Part shown: one piece after another, positions 26,937-38,362 of the stretch
How the letters are laid out: each line of letters begins with the position of its first letter
How positions within the stretch are numbered: the stretch's first letter is position 1
Origin: Devosia nitrariae
Lineage (GTDB): Bacteria > Pseudomonadota > Alphaproteobacteria > Rhizobiales > Devosiaceae
Reading direction: 5' to 3'
Assembly: GCF_030160115.1 (NCBI RefSeq)
Contig: NZ_BSNS01000008.1
Coordinates: 26,223 to 90,222 of the forward strand
DNA length: 64,000 nucleotides
The notes under the pieces: generated by a model
The model's database searches: none
Seen by the model: the letters and a program-made list of their open reading frames with translations, nothing else
Told to the model about the DNA's origin: nothing
Program-made: the position numbers and the translations under genes

Positions 26937-28499
26937 ATGACCATGAGCGCGGACAATTCCAACAAGGAACGCGTCTACATCTTCGATACGACGCTGCGCG
27001 ACGGCGAGCAGTCGCCGGGTGCCACCATGACGCTCGAGGAAAAGCTGCAGGTGGCCGAAGCGCTCGACGAAATGGGTGTCGATATCATCGAAGCGGGCTT
27101 CCCCATCGCCTCGGTTGGCGACTTCGAGGCGGTCTGCGCGGTGGCCAAGCAGGTCAAGCACGCCACCGTCGCCGGGCTTGCCCGCGCCATTCCCGCCGAT
27201 ATCGACCGGGCGGGCGAGGCGGTGCGTCATGCCCAGCGCGGGCGCATCCACACGTTCGTATCGACCTCTCCGATCCACCTTGCGCACCAGATGCGCAAGA
27301 CCGAGGACGAGGTGATCGAGATCATCGCCAGGACCGTGTCGCAGGCGCGCAACCTCATCGACGACGTCGAGTGGAGCGCCATGGATGCGACCCGCACGCC
27401 GATCGAGTTTCTGATGCGGTGCGTTGAAACGGCGATCAAGGCGGGCGCCTCGACCATCAACCTGCCCGATACGGTCGGTTACGCGGTGCCCGAAGAGCAC
27501 TACGCGATGTTCAAGACCATCATCGACAAGGTACCGGGTGCCGACAAGGCTATCTTCTCGGTTCATTGCCACGACGATCTCGGCATGGCCGTCGCCAATT
27601 CGCTGGCCGGAGTCGCGGGTGGCGCGCGGCAGGTGGAGTGTACCATCAACGGACTCGGCGAGCGGGCCGGCAACGCAGCGCTCGAAGAGATCGTCATGGC
27701 CTTGCGCACCCGCGGCGACGCCATGCCCTACTACACAAATGTGGAGACGACGCAGCTCTCCCGCGCCAGCCGCATCGTTTCGGCAGCAGCCAACTTCCCG
27801 GTGCAGTTCAACAAGGCGATCGTCGGCAAGAACGCCTTCGCGCACGAAAGCGGCATCCACCAGGACGGCATGCTCAAGAACGCGGAAACCTACGAAATCA
27901 TGACCCCCGAGAGCGTCGGCATCAAGGCGACCACGCTCGTCATGGGCAAGCATTCCGGCCGCGCCGCCTTCAAGGACAAGCTGAAGGAATTGGGCTACGA
28001 GCTTGGCGACAATGCCTTCCAGGAGGCGTTCGTGCGCTTCAAGGATCTGGCCGACCGCAAGAAGCATATCTACGATGCCGACATCGTCGCGCTGGTCGAT
28101 GACGAGGTGGGCTCGGCCGGCGACCGCATCAGGCTCGTCAACATGGAGGTCGTCTCCAAGACGGGCGGTGTGCATCGGTGCTCCATGACCCTTTCGATCG
28201 ACGGACAAGAGAACACGGTCACCTACGACGGCATGGGCTCGGTCGACGCGATCTTCAACGCGATCAAGCAGGGCGTCGGGCAGAACCCGCATCTGGTGCT
28301 CTACGCGATCGATGGCGTCACCGGCGGCACGGACGCGCAGGCGAACGCGCATGTGCGCCTTGAGCTCAACGGGCGGATCGCGTCGGGTAACGCGGCCGAA
28401 CCCGATACGCTCGTCGCCTCGGCGCGCGCGTATCTCAACGCCTACAATCGCCTGCTGCTCGAGCGCGGCGCCTCCGCCCAGGGGGCGCTCGCGGGGTGA
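26937..28499 (+). CDS. leuA: 2-isopropylmalate synthase
   Basis: 520-residue enzyme condensing acetyl-CoA with 2-oxoisovalerate, the first committed step of leucine synthesis. The N-terminal TIM-barrel motif [16 protein letters not shown] lies at about 14-29. The metal-binding [16 protein letters not shown] is near 205, and GNAALEE follows. The C-terminal allosteric domain (about 390-515) that senses leucine is present. ATGs at 26937 and 26943 both fit. The gene overlaps the following GNAT by 4 bases. The upstream leucine-rich leader suggests attenuation in addition to feedback inhibition. Confidence 0.97.
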   Translation: MTMSADNSNKERVYIFDTTLRDGEQSPGATMTLEEKLQVAEALDEMGVDIIEAGFPIASVGDFEAVCAVAKQVKHATVAGLARAIPADIDRAGEAVRHAQRGRIHTFVSTSPIHLAHQMRKTEDEVIEIIARTVSQARNLIDDVEWSAMDATRTPIEFLMRCVETAIKAGASTINLPDTVGYAVPEEHYAMFKTIIDKVPGADKAIFSVHCHDDLGMAVANSLAGVAGGARQVECTINGLGERAGNAALEEIVMALRTRGDAMPYYTNVETTQLSRASRIVSAAANFPVQFNKAIVGKNAFAHESGIHQDGMLKNAETYEIMTPESVGIKATTLVMGKHSGRAAFKDKLKELGYELGDNAFQEAFVRFKDLADRKKHIYDADIVALVDDEVGSAGDRIRLVNMEVVSKTGGVHRCSMTLSIDGQENTVTYDGMGSVDAIFNAIKQGVGQNPHLVLYAIDGVTGGTDAQANAHVRLELNGRIASGNAAEPDTLVASARAYLNAYNRLLLERGASAQGALAG

Positions 28500-28957
28500 G
28501 TCGGTACGAACTCGCCCCTGTCACCACACCCGAGCTGTGGTCAGCACTGCACGACATCCGTCGCGCGGTGCTGTTCAGTCCTGGCCGCCACGCAACGTCC
28601 ATCGTCTACAACGACAACCACCCGGACGATCGGAAGCCGGGACACCACCCCTTCGTTCTGCTGGCCGATGGAAAGCCGGTGGGGACCGCTCGCCTCGACG
28701 AGATCGGCGACGGTCGGGGCGTTGTCAGGCTGGTGGCGATCGTTGCTGAGCTGCAGGGGCGAGGCCATGGCCGGATCCTGGGCACGATGGTCGACGAGGA
28801 GGCAGCTCGACGCGGTCTTGAAATCCTCCACGTCAACGCGGCGGCCGATGCGCTCGGATATTATGAGGCGCTCGGTTGGCGACGCGATTCGTGGGATCCA
28901 TCCGAGCTGGCCGGCATTGCAGCCGCCTGTATCCAGATGAGCAAGGTTCTCGTTTAA
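28496..28957 (+). CDS. GNAT-family N-acetyltransferase
   Basis: 153-residue acetyltransferase. The acetyl-CoA loop reads VAIVAELQGRGHGRILGTMV (about 80-98; Q/R-x-x-G-x-G form), followed by the C-terminal AADALGYYEALGWRRD typical of the fold. It starts with a GTG overlapping the leuA stop, so it is translationally coupled to leuA. Substrate unknown. The coupling to leuA may be incidental. Confidence 0.88.
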   Translation: MSRYELAPVTTPELWSALHDIRRAVLFSPGRHATSIVYNDNHPDDRKPGHHPFVLLADGKPVGTARLDEIGDGRGVVRLVAIVAELQGRGHGRILGTMVDEEAARRGLEILHVNAAADALGYYEALGWRRDSWDPSELAGIAAACIQMSKVLV

Positions 28958-29033
28958 CTGCATTGCACTGCCCGCAATTGTATTCCCCGCGACCTTACGC
29001 CAATAGAGAGGCGTTTGTCGGTGCGGAGATGAC

Positions 29034-29987
29034 ATGGCGTTGCGTGCGGAGATCAGAGGCCTGCTGACCGGGCTCGGACTGGTCGCAGCGGCGGTGGTGG
29101 TGGCCGCCAGCGGTCCAACCTATATCCCTGGCCAGGCGCTGTTGCAGTCGCTGCGCCCGCACTTGGCGGTTGGCCTGCTGGTTTATGCCGTGGTTGTACT
29201 ATTTTCCGGCGCGCGTTGGCGGGCACTGGCCCTGGCAGGGATCGCCGCAGTCAGCATCGCGCACACCGCTTGGATCATCATCCCGCAGCAGCAAGCGCGT
29301 GCGGCAGTCGCGGCACGGCCGACGGTCACGCAGTTCGACCTTTTGAGCTTCAACGTCCTAAACACCAACAAGGGCAACAGCGCTCCGATCGTCGACATGA
29401 TCCTCGAGCGCGATGCCGACGTCGTCATCCTGATGGAGGCGGCGCCGCTCTTGCCCGATATCGAGCGGCTGCGGACCGCTTACCCTTACGGCATTGGCTG
29501 CGAGCTGGAGGCGACCTGCGACACGCTCCTGGTGAGCAAAACGCCGCTGGAGAAGTCCTCGCGCCTGGCTGATCTCGGCCATATCTTCCCCCGACGTGTG
29601 ATCTATGCAGCGTCAGTGATCGATGGTCATCGCGTGAACCTGGTTGCCGCCCATTTGACCAAGCCCTATTTCGACTACTTCTCGGTAGCCGAAGCTCGTG
29701 TACTCAGGAAAGGTCTGAATGGACTGGAAGGGCCGGTGGTCGTCGCCGGCGATTTCAACGCCGCGCCGTGGTCGCGCAACCTTATCCGGCTGATGCGCAA
29801 CGCGGATCTGTTGACCGGCAACGCCTATCCGGGCACGTGGCCGGTGGAGCTCGGCGATCTCGGTGTGCCGATCGATACCATGTTCACGCGAGCTCCCGCG
29901 GTCATCACCTCGATCGAGGGGCTGCCCGACCCGATGGGGTCAAATCACCGCGGCATAGTCGCCCAAATCACGCTCGTTGAGCAGTGA
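29034..29987 (+). CDS. Membrane-anchored endonuclease/exonuclease/phosphatase-family protein
   Basis: 317-residue protein with an N-terminal membrane section of about three helices (about residues 8-30, 42-60, 63-82). The soluble EEP domain follows, with LSFNVLNTNKGN (about 103), GDFNAAPWS (about 240) and SNHRGIVAQ at the end carrying the catalytic His. The active site would face the periplasm if the helices are inserted as usual. Family members cut phosphodiesters in nucleic acids or lipids; the substrate here is open. Its last 20 bases overlap the end of the convergent aminotransferase gene. Confidence 0.87.
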   Translation: MALRAEIRGLLTGLGLVAAAVVVAASGPTYIPGQALLQSLRPHLAVGLLVYAVVVLFSGARWRALALAGIAAVSIAHTAWIIIPQQQARAAVAARPTVTQFDLLSFNVLNTNKGNSAPIVDMILERDADVVILMEAAPLLPDIERLRTAYPYGIGCELEATCDTLLVSKTPLEKSSRLADLGHIFPRRVIYAASVIDGHRVNLVAAHLTKPYFDYFSVAEARVLRKGLNGLEGPVVVAGDFNAAPWSRNLIRLMRNADLLTGNAYPGTWPVELGDLGVPIDTMFTRAPAVITSIEGLPDPMGSNHRGIVAQITLVEQ

Positions 29988-31092
29988 GGGCTTGCGCCGC
30001 CGCGATGGCGGCGGGCAGTTCTGCCTCGAAGATGTCGAGCGCTTCATCCGGTCCGACGCTGACGCGGATGCAACGGTCCAAACCCTGCGAGGCCGGTTTC
30101 CGGACGAACACGCCACGCGCGACCAGTCCTTCGAGCACGCCGAGGGCATAGGCGCCGTCGCGGCCGCAATCGATGGCAACGAAGTTGGTTGCCGAGGGGA
30201 TGGCCTCGAATCCATTAGCGGCGGCTATGGCATAGACGCGCTGGCGGGCGGCTGCCGTGCGGGCGACGACATCGGCGAGCCACGCTTCATCGGCAAGCGC
30301 CGCGATGGCGCCGGCCTGGCCCATACGGCTGATGCCGAAATGGTTGCGGATGCGGTTGAAGGGCGCGATCGCCTCGCGAACACCCACCACATAGCCGACT
30401 CGCACACCGGCCATGCCATGGGCCTTGGAGAAGGTGCGCATGCGCAAGACGTTCGGGCGTAGCGGATGGATCGGGGGCAGCGTACCTGCCGGGGCGAACT
30501 CGCCATAGGCTTCATCGAGAATCAGCATGGTGTCGGAGGGCAGCGCGTCGATAAAGGCGGTGATTTCCGCGGCGGTCCACCAAGTCCCCATGGGGTTGTC
30601 CGGATTGGCCAGGTAGACGAGTCGTGCCTTCTCGCGGCGAACCGCCTCGGCAAGGCCGGCAAGGTTCTCGCGGTCGGCCTCGTAGGGCACCTTGACCTGC
30701 CGCCCGCCGAAGCCGGCGACGTGGAAGTCGAAGGTCGGATAGCCTCCGGCCGAGGTCACCACCGGCTCGCCCGGCTCAATGTAGAGCCGCGCGGCAAGGC
30801 CTAACAAGGCATCGATGCCTTCCCCCGGCATGACCTCGTCCGCCGCCACGCCCAGGTGGTCGGCGAGGGCGACCCGCAGATCGTGATTTTCCGGATCGCC
30901 GTACTTCCAGCTCTCATGGCTGGCCGCGGCCATTACGGCGAGCACGCGCGGGGAAGGGCCGAAGCCGCTCTCGTTGGCGCCGAGCCGGGCGCGGAACGGT
31001 TTGCCGAGGCGACGTTCGATCGCCTCGGGTCCGACAAAGGGCACAGCTTCGGGCAGGGCGGCGGCAAGGCGCGCTAGCGGTGGTCTGGTCAA
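29968..31092 (-). CDS. Histidinol-phosphate aminotransferase-like PLP enzyme
   Basis: 374-residue class I/II aminotransferase. I choose a TTG start at 31092 because GGGAGGAAAGA lies just before it and the coded TRPPLARLAAALPEAVPFVGPE is the family N-terminus. The in-frame ATG at 31188 would add 32 unlikely residues. Motifs: ANESGFGPSP (about 60), NPDNPMGTWW (about 165), ILDEAYGEF and the PLP lysine in RTFSKAHGMAGVRVGY (about 222). It resembles HisC and aromatic aminotransferases; no other his genes are nearby, so it may act in tyrosine or phenylalanine synthesis. Confidence 0.9.
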   Translation of the reverse strand: MTRPPLARLAAALPEAVPFVGPEAIERRLGKPFRARLGANESGFGPSPRVLAVMAAASHESWKYGDPENHDLRVALADHLGVAADEVMPGEGIDALLGLAARLYIEPGEPVVTSAGGYPTFDFHVAGFGGRQVKVPYEADRENLAGLAEAVRREKARLVYLANPDNPMGTWWTAAEITAFIDALPSDTMLILDEAYGEFAPAGTLPPIHPLRPNVLRMRTFSKAHGMAGVRVGYVVGVREAIAPFNRIRNHFGISRMGQAGAIAALADEAWLADVVARTAAARQRVYAIAAANGFEAIPSATNFVAIDCGRDGAYALGVLEGLVARGVFVRKPASQGLDRCIRVSVGPDEALDIFEAELPAAIAAAQALTAQRA

Positions 31093-31411
31093 TCTTTCCT
31101 CCCATGGGCGATTCGTGCTTGCGGCGCCCCAGCCAATGCTTTTCGGGCAAGGTAATGCGGTCTGCCCGCCCGAGGCAAACCTCTCCATCTAATCCGGCTG
31201 GAGCACAGCCCCCATGTTTTGCACAGGACGTCCGCACCTTCATCCCGCGCAACCCGTTGGGGGCAGAGGATTTGCGGCCCGGTGTTCATTGCACTCAATT
31301 TTCAACAAATTGCAGCTTCTGCGGAAAGGTCCGTGAAGGCATGCCGGCTCACCTTCGTCCCATGGCCAAGGCCGATTCTCACCCCCTTCAACCACCCCTG
31401 GAGACAGCGTC
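31093..31411. other. 319-bp divergent intergenic region
   Basis: Holds the promoters of the aminotransferase (minus) and of the small plus-strand ORF. No recognisable RNA element, repeat or further gene is seen. Confidence 0.4.
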
Positions 31412-31621
31412 ATGCTCCCCACTTTCCTGCTTGCCCGCGACCACCTCGAGCAGGCTGCGGTCATTCTGCAGGGTTCTGATACCCGCTCCCGGCAATTGCG
31501 CCATATCATCGAGCGTACGATCGGGCTAATGGACGAATTCCAACGCCGCCAGCCAAGGCGGGCGGACAATGTGCTCGACTTCGCCGAATTCCGGCGCCAG
31601 CGGTACGGATCGCCGCAGTAA
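31412..31621 (+). CDS. Small helical protein of unknown function
   Basis: 69-residue, highly charged, probably all-helical protein (ILQGSDTRSRQLRHIIERTI, and the tail DFAEFRRQRYG). GGAGA lies about 9 bases before its ATG and a hairpin follows its stop, so it looks like a genuine monocistronic gene. Similar tiny proteins are common in Hyphomicrobiales, but I recognise no domain. It has no signal peptide and no membrane helix. Confidence 0.6.
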   Translation: MLPTFLLARDHLEQAAVILQGSDTRSRQLRHIIERTIGLMDEFQRRQPRRADNVLDFAEFRRQRYGSPQ

Positions 31622-31685
31622 CCGGTGCATGAGGAAAGACGCCCAGGGAACCGGGCTCGCGGATGGGGGTGCCGCGACGACGTTA

Positions 31686-31712
31686 ACGAGCGCGCAGTTT
31701 TTGCGCGCTCGT
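31686..31712. terminator. Strong hairpin ahead of tRNA-Lys
   Basis: Perfect 11-bp stem ACGAGCGCGCA / TGCGCGCTCGT with GTTTT loop. It probably ends transcription of the small upstream gene. No T-run follows, so Rho independence is uncertain. Confidence 0.55.
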
Positions 31713-31763
31713 CCTATAGACAGGGCCAAAACCCTTTGATAGAGAGGCGCCACTTTGGTGGCC

Positions 31764-31839
<76 letters not shown>

Positions 31840-31984
31840 AAGGCCGGCGCTGACAGGCGCCAGACAGGTTTTCATGTCAGATTGACCGCTTCCGTACGAC
31901 CGAGTCCCTCAGGCCCGGTCCGCGTCGGCGTGCAATCTGAACGTCATGGAGCGGCCTCAAGCCGCCCGCCCCCGGAGGTCCCTT
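31840..31984. promoter_or_regulatory. Leader region of the YjbE/TerC gene
   Basis: Contains a stem CTGACA / TGTCAG (31850-31880 region) and a compact hairpin GCGGC-CTCAA-GCCGC (31951-31965) directly before the GGAGG ribosome site. TerC-family genes are often under manganese or pH control by RNA leaders. The canonical yybP-ykoY motif is not recognised here. Confidence 0.35.
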
Positions 31985-32686
31985 ATGCCGTTTGGCATCG
32001 ACGCCAGCTTCGTTTCCTCATTCTTTCAGGTCATCCTCATCGATCTGGTTCTCGCTGGCGATAACGCTGTCGTCATTGGCCTGGCGGCGGCGGGACTGCC
32101 CAAGGCAGTGCGGGGGCGCGCGATCCTAATCGGTATCGCGGCGGCGACGGTAATGCGCATTGGCTTTGCGCTCATCACCACCCAGCTCCTTGCCATGACC
32201 GGCCTGCTGCTCGCCGGCGGCCTGCTTCTCCTGTGGGTCTGCTGGAAGATGTATGAGGAACTGCGCATCTCGCCGGCCGAGCATGAAGCAGCGGCCGAGG
32301 CCGTCGCTCACGCCGACCTCAACGCAGACGGTACCATCGCCGGCGGCGCGGCGCCCAAGACGCTGCGCCAGGCTGTCATCCAGATCATCATCGCCGATGT
32401 CTCCATGTCGCTCGACAACGTTCTGGCCGTGGCGGGTGCGGCCCAGCACCATTGGGAGGTGCTGGTCTTCGGTCTCGTGCTCTCGGTCGCGCTGATGGGC
32501 GTGGCGTCGGCCTTCATCGCCAAGCTTCTCAACCGGCACCGCTGGATCGCCTGGGTGGGGCTGCTCATCATCCTCTACGTGGCGATCAAGATGGTCTATG
32601 AAGGCGCTGACCAGGTTCTCGGCTACACGCTGCCGCATATCCCCTTCATCTATGGGGGGCATGCGGCTCCCGCCGCTGCGCATTAA
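31985..32686 (+). CDS. YjbE/TerC-family integral membrane protein, putative metal exporter
   Basis: 233-residue protein with about seven transmembrane helices. Two repeated acidic membrane motifs are clear: LIDLVLAGDNAVVIGLA (about 19-35) and IIADVSMSLDNVLAVAG (about 135-151). These Asp/Asn pairs define the TerC superfamily, which exports manganese or calcium, partly to load secreted enzymes. The ATG at 31985 follows CCGGAGGTCCCTT. A hydrophilic loop (about 90-125) separates the halves. It seems monocistronic, with a structured leader. Confidence 0.9.
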   Translation: MPFGIDASFVSSFFQVILIDLVLAGDNAVVIGLAAAGLPKAVRGRAILIGIAAATVMRIGFALITTQLLAMTGLLLAGGLLLLWVCWKMYEELRISPAEHEAAAEAVAHADLNADGTIAGGAAPKTLRQAVIQIIIADVSMSLDNVLAVAGAAQHHWEVLVFGLVLSVALMGVASAFIAKLLNRHRWIAWVGLLIILYVAIKMVYEGADQVLGYTLPHIPFIYGGHAAPAAAH

Positions 32687-32814
32687 CCGGGCGGCACGCC
32701 GCCAGGTTTCGGTAACCAAGGGCGCAGGTTTGCGGCATTTGGTCCGTCGGGATAGGGTTTTGCACACCCTCTGGCGCTAGTGTCCGGCGAAGAGAGTTCG
32801 CAGCGGATCATCTG

Positions 32815-33990
32815 ATGTCAGCCATCGAAGAGCAAACGTCGCCAGCCTTGCCGGCCGTGGCGGCAAAGGATGCAGCGTCCGCTCTCGGCCTGACGGTCGA
32901 GATCGCATCCGGCAGCGCGTGGGACGCGGCCGTTGCCGATTTCGACGAGGTCTGCCAGGAGCAGCTCCATGCGTTCTCGGCCACACGTTGGCCGGGAACC
33001 GTGCAGGAGCCCGTGCTCTTCCGGCAAGGCGGCGAACTCGTGGGCGGTGCGCTGATGATGATCCAGCCCTTGCCGCTGCGGCTCGGCGCGATCGCCGTTT
33101 CCAAATGGGGGCCGATGCTCAAGGACGCCGGCCGGGCGGATGCGGAGGCTATCCATGCCGGCATGATCGAGTTGCTGATCGCGGACTACGCACGAGCGCG
33201 CGGCATGATGCTCTCGGTGCTGCCGCGTGCGGCGCTCGAAGCCGACAACAGACGCCATCGCTATCTTGTCGAGCGTGGCTTTCGGCGCGGCTCGGAGCTT
33301 CTCTATCCCAGCCGCTACATCGTCAACCTCAGGCTCGACGACGCCGGGCTGCGCAAGAGCTTTGCGCAGAAATGGCGCTATCACCTCAACAAGTCGGAAA
33401 AAGAAGGCCTTGCCTTCGAGCATGCGGACGTCGCGCGCATGGACGAGTTCCACGCCCTCTACAGCGCCATGACTGACCGCAAGCAGTTCTCCGACCATTC
33501 GGCTTACGACACTGTCGATACGCTGATGACGATGAAGCCGCCGAATTTGCGGCCCGAGCTCTTTTTCGTGCGGCACGAGAGCGGGATCGTTGCCGGGGCG
33601 ATCATCTTCACGGCAGGCGACAGGGCCGTTTATCTCTATGGGGCGACGAGCGACCGGGCTCTTCCCCTGCGGGCCGGCTATTTCCTGCACTGGCACGTCA
33701 TCCGGTGGTTGCGCGACAATACCCGCGCCAACTGGTACGACCTCGGCGGCACCGACGGCTATCAGGGGTTGCACCAGTTCAAGAAGGGGATGGTGGGTGA
33801 GGCGGGGGTTATCCGACCGGTACCCCCCGTTGCCAATTATGCCGACAACCCGATGGCCTTGTTGGTCGGTGAGGGGGCTTTTGCCGCGCGCGATGCCTAT
33901 CATCAGGTGCAGCGCACAATCCATGCCTGGCGCAACCCGAAGGCGCGGCCCGATCAACCGCGATCGGCGGAAAACGGAGAGGCTCGATGA
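32815..33990 (+). CDS. FemAB/BioF2-like aminoacyl- or acyl-transferase
   Basis: 391-residue protein with two tandem GNAT-like halves as in FemX/FemAB peptidoglycan-bridge enzymes. Features: the mid region RYIVNLRLDDAGLRKSFAQKWR (split as YIVNLRLDD and LRKSFAQKWR, about 177-198) and the C-terminal LGGTDGYQGLHQFKKGM (about 314-330), a family hallmark. In alphaproteobacteria such proteins more often modify polysaccharide or lipid precursors than peptidoglycan. It overlaps the flippase gene by 4 bases, which points to a joint role in building a cell-surface product. Confidence 0.88.
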   Translation: MSAIEEQTSPALPAVAAKDAASALGLTVEIASGSAWDAAVADFDEVCQEQLHAFSATRWPGTVQEPVLFRQGGELVGGALMMIQPLPLRLGAIAVSKWGPMLKDAGRADAEAIHAGMIELLIADYARARGMMLSVLPRAALEADNRRHRYLVERGFRRGSELLYPSRYIVNLRLDDAGLRKSFAQKWRYHLNKSEKEGLAFEHADVARMDEFHALYSAMTDRKQFSDHSAYDTVDTLMTMKPPNLRPELFFVRHESGIVAGAIIFTAGDRAVYLYGATSDRALPLRAGYFLHWHVIRWLRDNTRANWYDLGGTDGYQGLHQFKKGMVGEAGVIRPVPPVANYADNPMALLVGEGAFAARDAYHQVQRTIHAWRNPKARPDQPRSAENGEAR

Positions 33991-35312
33991 GCCTCTATCG
34001 GCGGCTGGCCTCCCAGTCGAGCGTCATCTTCGCAGCGCGTCTGTTCGGCGCGGGTATCGTTTTTGTCGTACAGGCGCTGATCGCCCGCACCTGGGGTGCC
34101 GATATCTTGGGCGAATACCTCGTCATCATCGCGACGGTCAACCTCGTCGCCGTGACCATGCCTCTGGGATTCCAGACCATCGGCGGCTATTTCGCGGCAG
34201 AGTACCGGGCGCACGGCAACCGGCGGCAACTCGTTGCTTTCCTCGCACGCGCCTATGGCCACATTGCCTTGGTATTTGCTGTACTCCTGGTTGCTGGTCA
34301 GCCGCTCCTTTCTCTCTTCGGACTGGGGCAGGGGACGGTCGCGCGGCACTTCCTGCCAGTGATGCTTCTGGCATTCGGCACGACCATGGTCTTCGTCAAC
34401 GGAGCGGTGCTGGTCGGCATGAAGCGGCCGTTCGCCGGATTCTTTGCCGATACACTGTTCCGCCCGATGATCGTGATCGCGGGGTTCGCGGCAGCCGCCG
34501 CCATTGCCGACGCCGATGCAGCATTCACGGCTCTGCTCTGGTGGGTCGCCTGTGGTTACGTCGCTATCTGCCTTATACATTTCGGGTTTGTCGTCGCCAC
34601 CGTTCTCGCCGTCGCCGACGAGGGGACCGCCAGTACGCGCGAACCGCGGCGCTGGTGGCGCTTTGCGCTGCCGTGGGTGGTGATCGGGCTTGCTACCGAT
34701 TTCTTCTTCGATATCGACCTGTTGCTTCTTGCCGCGCTGCTGTCGCGCGAGGAACTGGCGATCTTCGGGGTTTGCACCAGGGTCTTTTCGCTGGTCTCGT
34801 TCGGCGTGGCGGCGGTCTATGCCGTCACCATGCCCGAAATGTTCGAAAGCGAGGCCAGGCAGGACCGGGCCGGGTTCAACCGCAAGGTGAGCGAGGCGAA
34901 CCTGGTCGCCGGTGGCCTTTCGGTATTCCTGTTCGTAGTCATGCTAATCGCGGGCCCGTTTGCACTGATGCTGTTCGGGCCGGCATTTTCAGCCGGCGCT
35001 GTTCCGCTCGCCATCCTCTGTCTCGCGCTCGTCGTGCGCTCTCTGCTGGGGCCGGCTTCTCTCGTGCTGTCCATCCACGACAGGCCCTATGCCAGCCTGC
35101 CGGCCGTGGGGCTCGGAGTCGTGACTCTTGTTGGCGGCAATTTCCTGCTGGTGCCGGCCTTCGGGCTGATGGGAGCGGCTCTGGCGGCGCTCTTTGCCAT
35201 CTCATTGTGGTCGGGAGCGTTATGGTGGACGGCACTCAAGACCGCAAAGGTCGACGTGTCGATCTTCCAGCGGTGGCGCCGGACAATCGAGCGGGCGACG
35301 CCGGCAGAGTGA
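33987..35312 (+). CDS. Wzx-like polysaccharide flippase (MOP superfamily)
   Basis: 441-residue inner-membrane protein with about 12-14 hydrophobic helices. The beginning RLFGAGIVFVVQALIARTWGADILGEY (split as RLFGAGIVFVVQ and ARTWGADILGEY) is typical of lipid-linked oligosaccharide flippases. It starts inside the last codons of the FemAB-like gene. Its stop is directly next to that of the convergent GNAT gene (35312/35313). No polymerase or glycosyltransferase is adjacent, so the exported substrate is unknown. Confidence 0.88.
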   Translation: MSLYRRLASQSSVIFAARLFGAGIVFVVQALIARTWGADILGEYLVIIATVNLVAVTMPLGFQTIGGYFAAEYRAHGNRRQLVAFLARAYGHIALVFAVLLVAGQPLLSLFGLGQGTVARHFLPVMLLAFGTTMVFVNGAVLVGMKRPFAGFFADTLFRPMIVIAGFAAAAAIADADAAFTALLWWVACGYVAICLIHFGFVVATVLAVADEGTASTREPRRWWRFALPWVVIGLATDFFFDIDLLLLAALLSREELAIFGVCTRVFSLVSFGVAAVYAVTMPEMFESEARQDRAGFNRKVSEANLVAGGLSVFLFVVMLIAGPFALMLFGPAFSAGAVPLAILCLALVVRSLLGPASLVLSIHDRPYASLPAVGLGVVTLVGGNFLLVPAFGLMGAALAALFAISLWSGALWWTALKTAKVDVSIFQRWRRTIERATPAE

Positions 35313-35933
35313 TCAGCGCTTCAGCAGGCGCCGGATGCGGCGCCTGACCTTGGCGGAAACGCCGCCCTGCATGCCGCGATCATAGCCGGATACGGTCTTG
35401 GTCAGCGGCCGCTCGTAGAGCAGGTAGTCTTCGCCGAAGATGTGCTTTTCGAGCGTTGCAGTCAGTGAATAGCCATAGCGCTTCATGATCAGCGCGGCGA
35501 CGTCGTTGCCGGCCTTGGTGTAGGTGGCGATCTTGTGGAAGCGGCCGTCGTTCCAGTGTTCGATGAAGGCGCGCATGCCATGGGCGCCGAGGCTCGAGCG
35601 GCGGTGCTCGGGAAACACGTAGGACCAGTATAGCCAGAGCGTCCCCAGCTCCGGACCGCTGATCATGAAGGCGGCGGGCGCGCCGTCGCGCTCGAAGATC
35701 ATGATGTGGAACGGATCGGCTTCGATGAGGCCGGCCAAATGGTCCTTGGTCAGCCGCGCCTTTTCGTAGGTCTTGAACTCGGGAATGTAGAATGGCGAGG
35801 TCTCTATGGCCTCCATCAGGCGCTCATGGACGAGGTCGATGTCGGCGAAGGTGGCGGCGCGGTAAGGTCGTTCGCGCGGCGTTTCGGCGGCCGGTGCCGA
35901 TGTAGTCTGCTGCAGCTCGATCGTCTCGCTCAT
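35313..35933 (-). CDS. GNAT-family N-acetyltransferase
   Basis: 206-residue protein from the ATG at 35933, preceded by GGAG; the longer frame to 35999 lacks a ribosome site. The N-terminal 20 residues are low-complexity ([14 protein letters not shown]). The GNAT core runs from about 24, with [23 protein letters not shown] containing the acetyl-CoA loop (quoted in part as [13 protein letters not shown]) and the tail [36 protein letters not shown]. The target is unknown. It is convergent with the flippase and divergent from acs. Confidence 0.85.
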   Translation of the reverse strand: MSETIELQQTTSAPAAETPRERPYRAATFADIDLVHERLMEAIETSPFYIPEFKTYEKARLTKDHLAGLIEADPFHIMIFERDGAPAAFMISGPELGTLWLYWSYVFPEHRRSSLGAHGMRAFIEHWNDGRFHKIATYTKAGNDVAALIMKRYGYSLTATLEKHIFGEDYLLYERPLTKTVSGYDRGMQGGVSAKVRRRIRRLLKR

Positions 35934-36086
35934 CGTACGCTCCAGATGAAGGGACATGCTAGCAGACCCGGCCTTGAGGCCGAAGCGTGCTTGCGCCAAG
36001 CGGTTAACGGGTCCGGTCCGCCAGGCCCTTGCCCGGTGGATGGTGCGCGATTAGAACGGGAGCCCCGAAGAGATGAGGAGGAGTCC

Positions 36087-38033
<1,947 letters not shown>

Positions 38034-38079
38034 AAGGTTCAATGGGCCTCAGAGAGGAACTGGTGTCCTCCACCAGCAC

Positions 38080-38140
38080 CTTGCGGCTGTTGAGAAATCT
38101 CAGGATGGGGCCCATCCTGAGATGGCGCGCCAGCCGCAAG
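38080..38140. repeat. Nested palindromic element (REP-like)
   Basis: Outer arms CTTGCGGCTG / CAGCCGCAAG (38080-38089, 38131-38140) and inner arms ATCTCAGGATGG / CCATCCTGAGAT (38097-38108, 38112-38123) with only a GGC loop. Both sets are perfect, so the RNA or single strand would form a 60-base cruciform-like hairpin. It lies 46 bases after the acs stop. Confidence 0.75.
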
Positions 38141-38201
38141 ATGTGTGAACAGGGTACGAAACGCGTGCAAACTGCGCTTCGCGCCCTCTGAGCGGACACA
38201 A

Positions 38202-38240
38202 GCACCGAGCCCTTCTCCTCAAGGGGAAAGGGCTCGGTGC
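38202..38240. terminator. Hairpin terminator downstream of acs
   Basis: Perfect stem GCACCGAGCCCTT / AAGGGCTCGGTGC around a 13-base loop, followed by CTTGTTCTAC. Confidence 0.6.
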
Positions 38241-38362
38241 CTTGTTCTACTCTCTTTCCTAGAGGAGAGGAGCGCCGCGGCGTTCAGTCTTCCAGTGCGA
38301 TTGTTTCGGCCACAAAGCTCGTCCAGGGTAGGGCCTAGACGAATCCAACCGCGAGCGCCCTC

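Larger units (their letters stand above)
38034..38362. other. 329-bp intergenic region rich in palindromes
   Basis: Between acs and the GH3 gene. It holds the nested palindrome (38080-38140) and a GC-rich hairpin (38202-38240). No coding sequence is supported. Confidence 0.5.

Noticed and set aside
26283..28352. 689-codon minus-strand open frame opposite leuA
   Set aside because: leuA motifs on the plus strand are complete; the antisense product has no recognisable fold.
31840..31984. yybP-ykoY manganese riboswitch ahead of the TerC-family gene
   Set aside because: The conserved loop sequences of that riboswitch are not found; only unassigned hairpins are seen.
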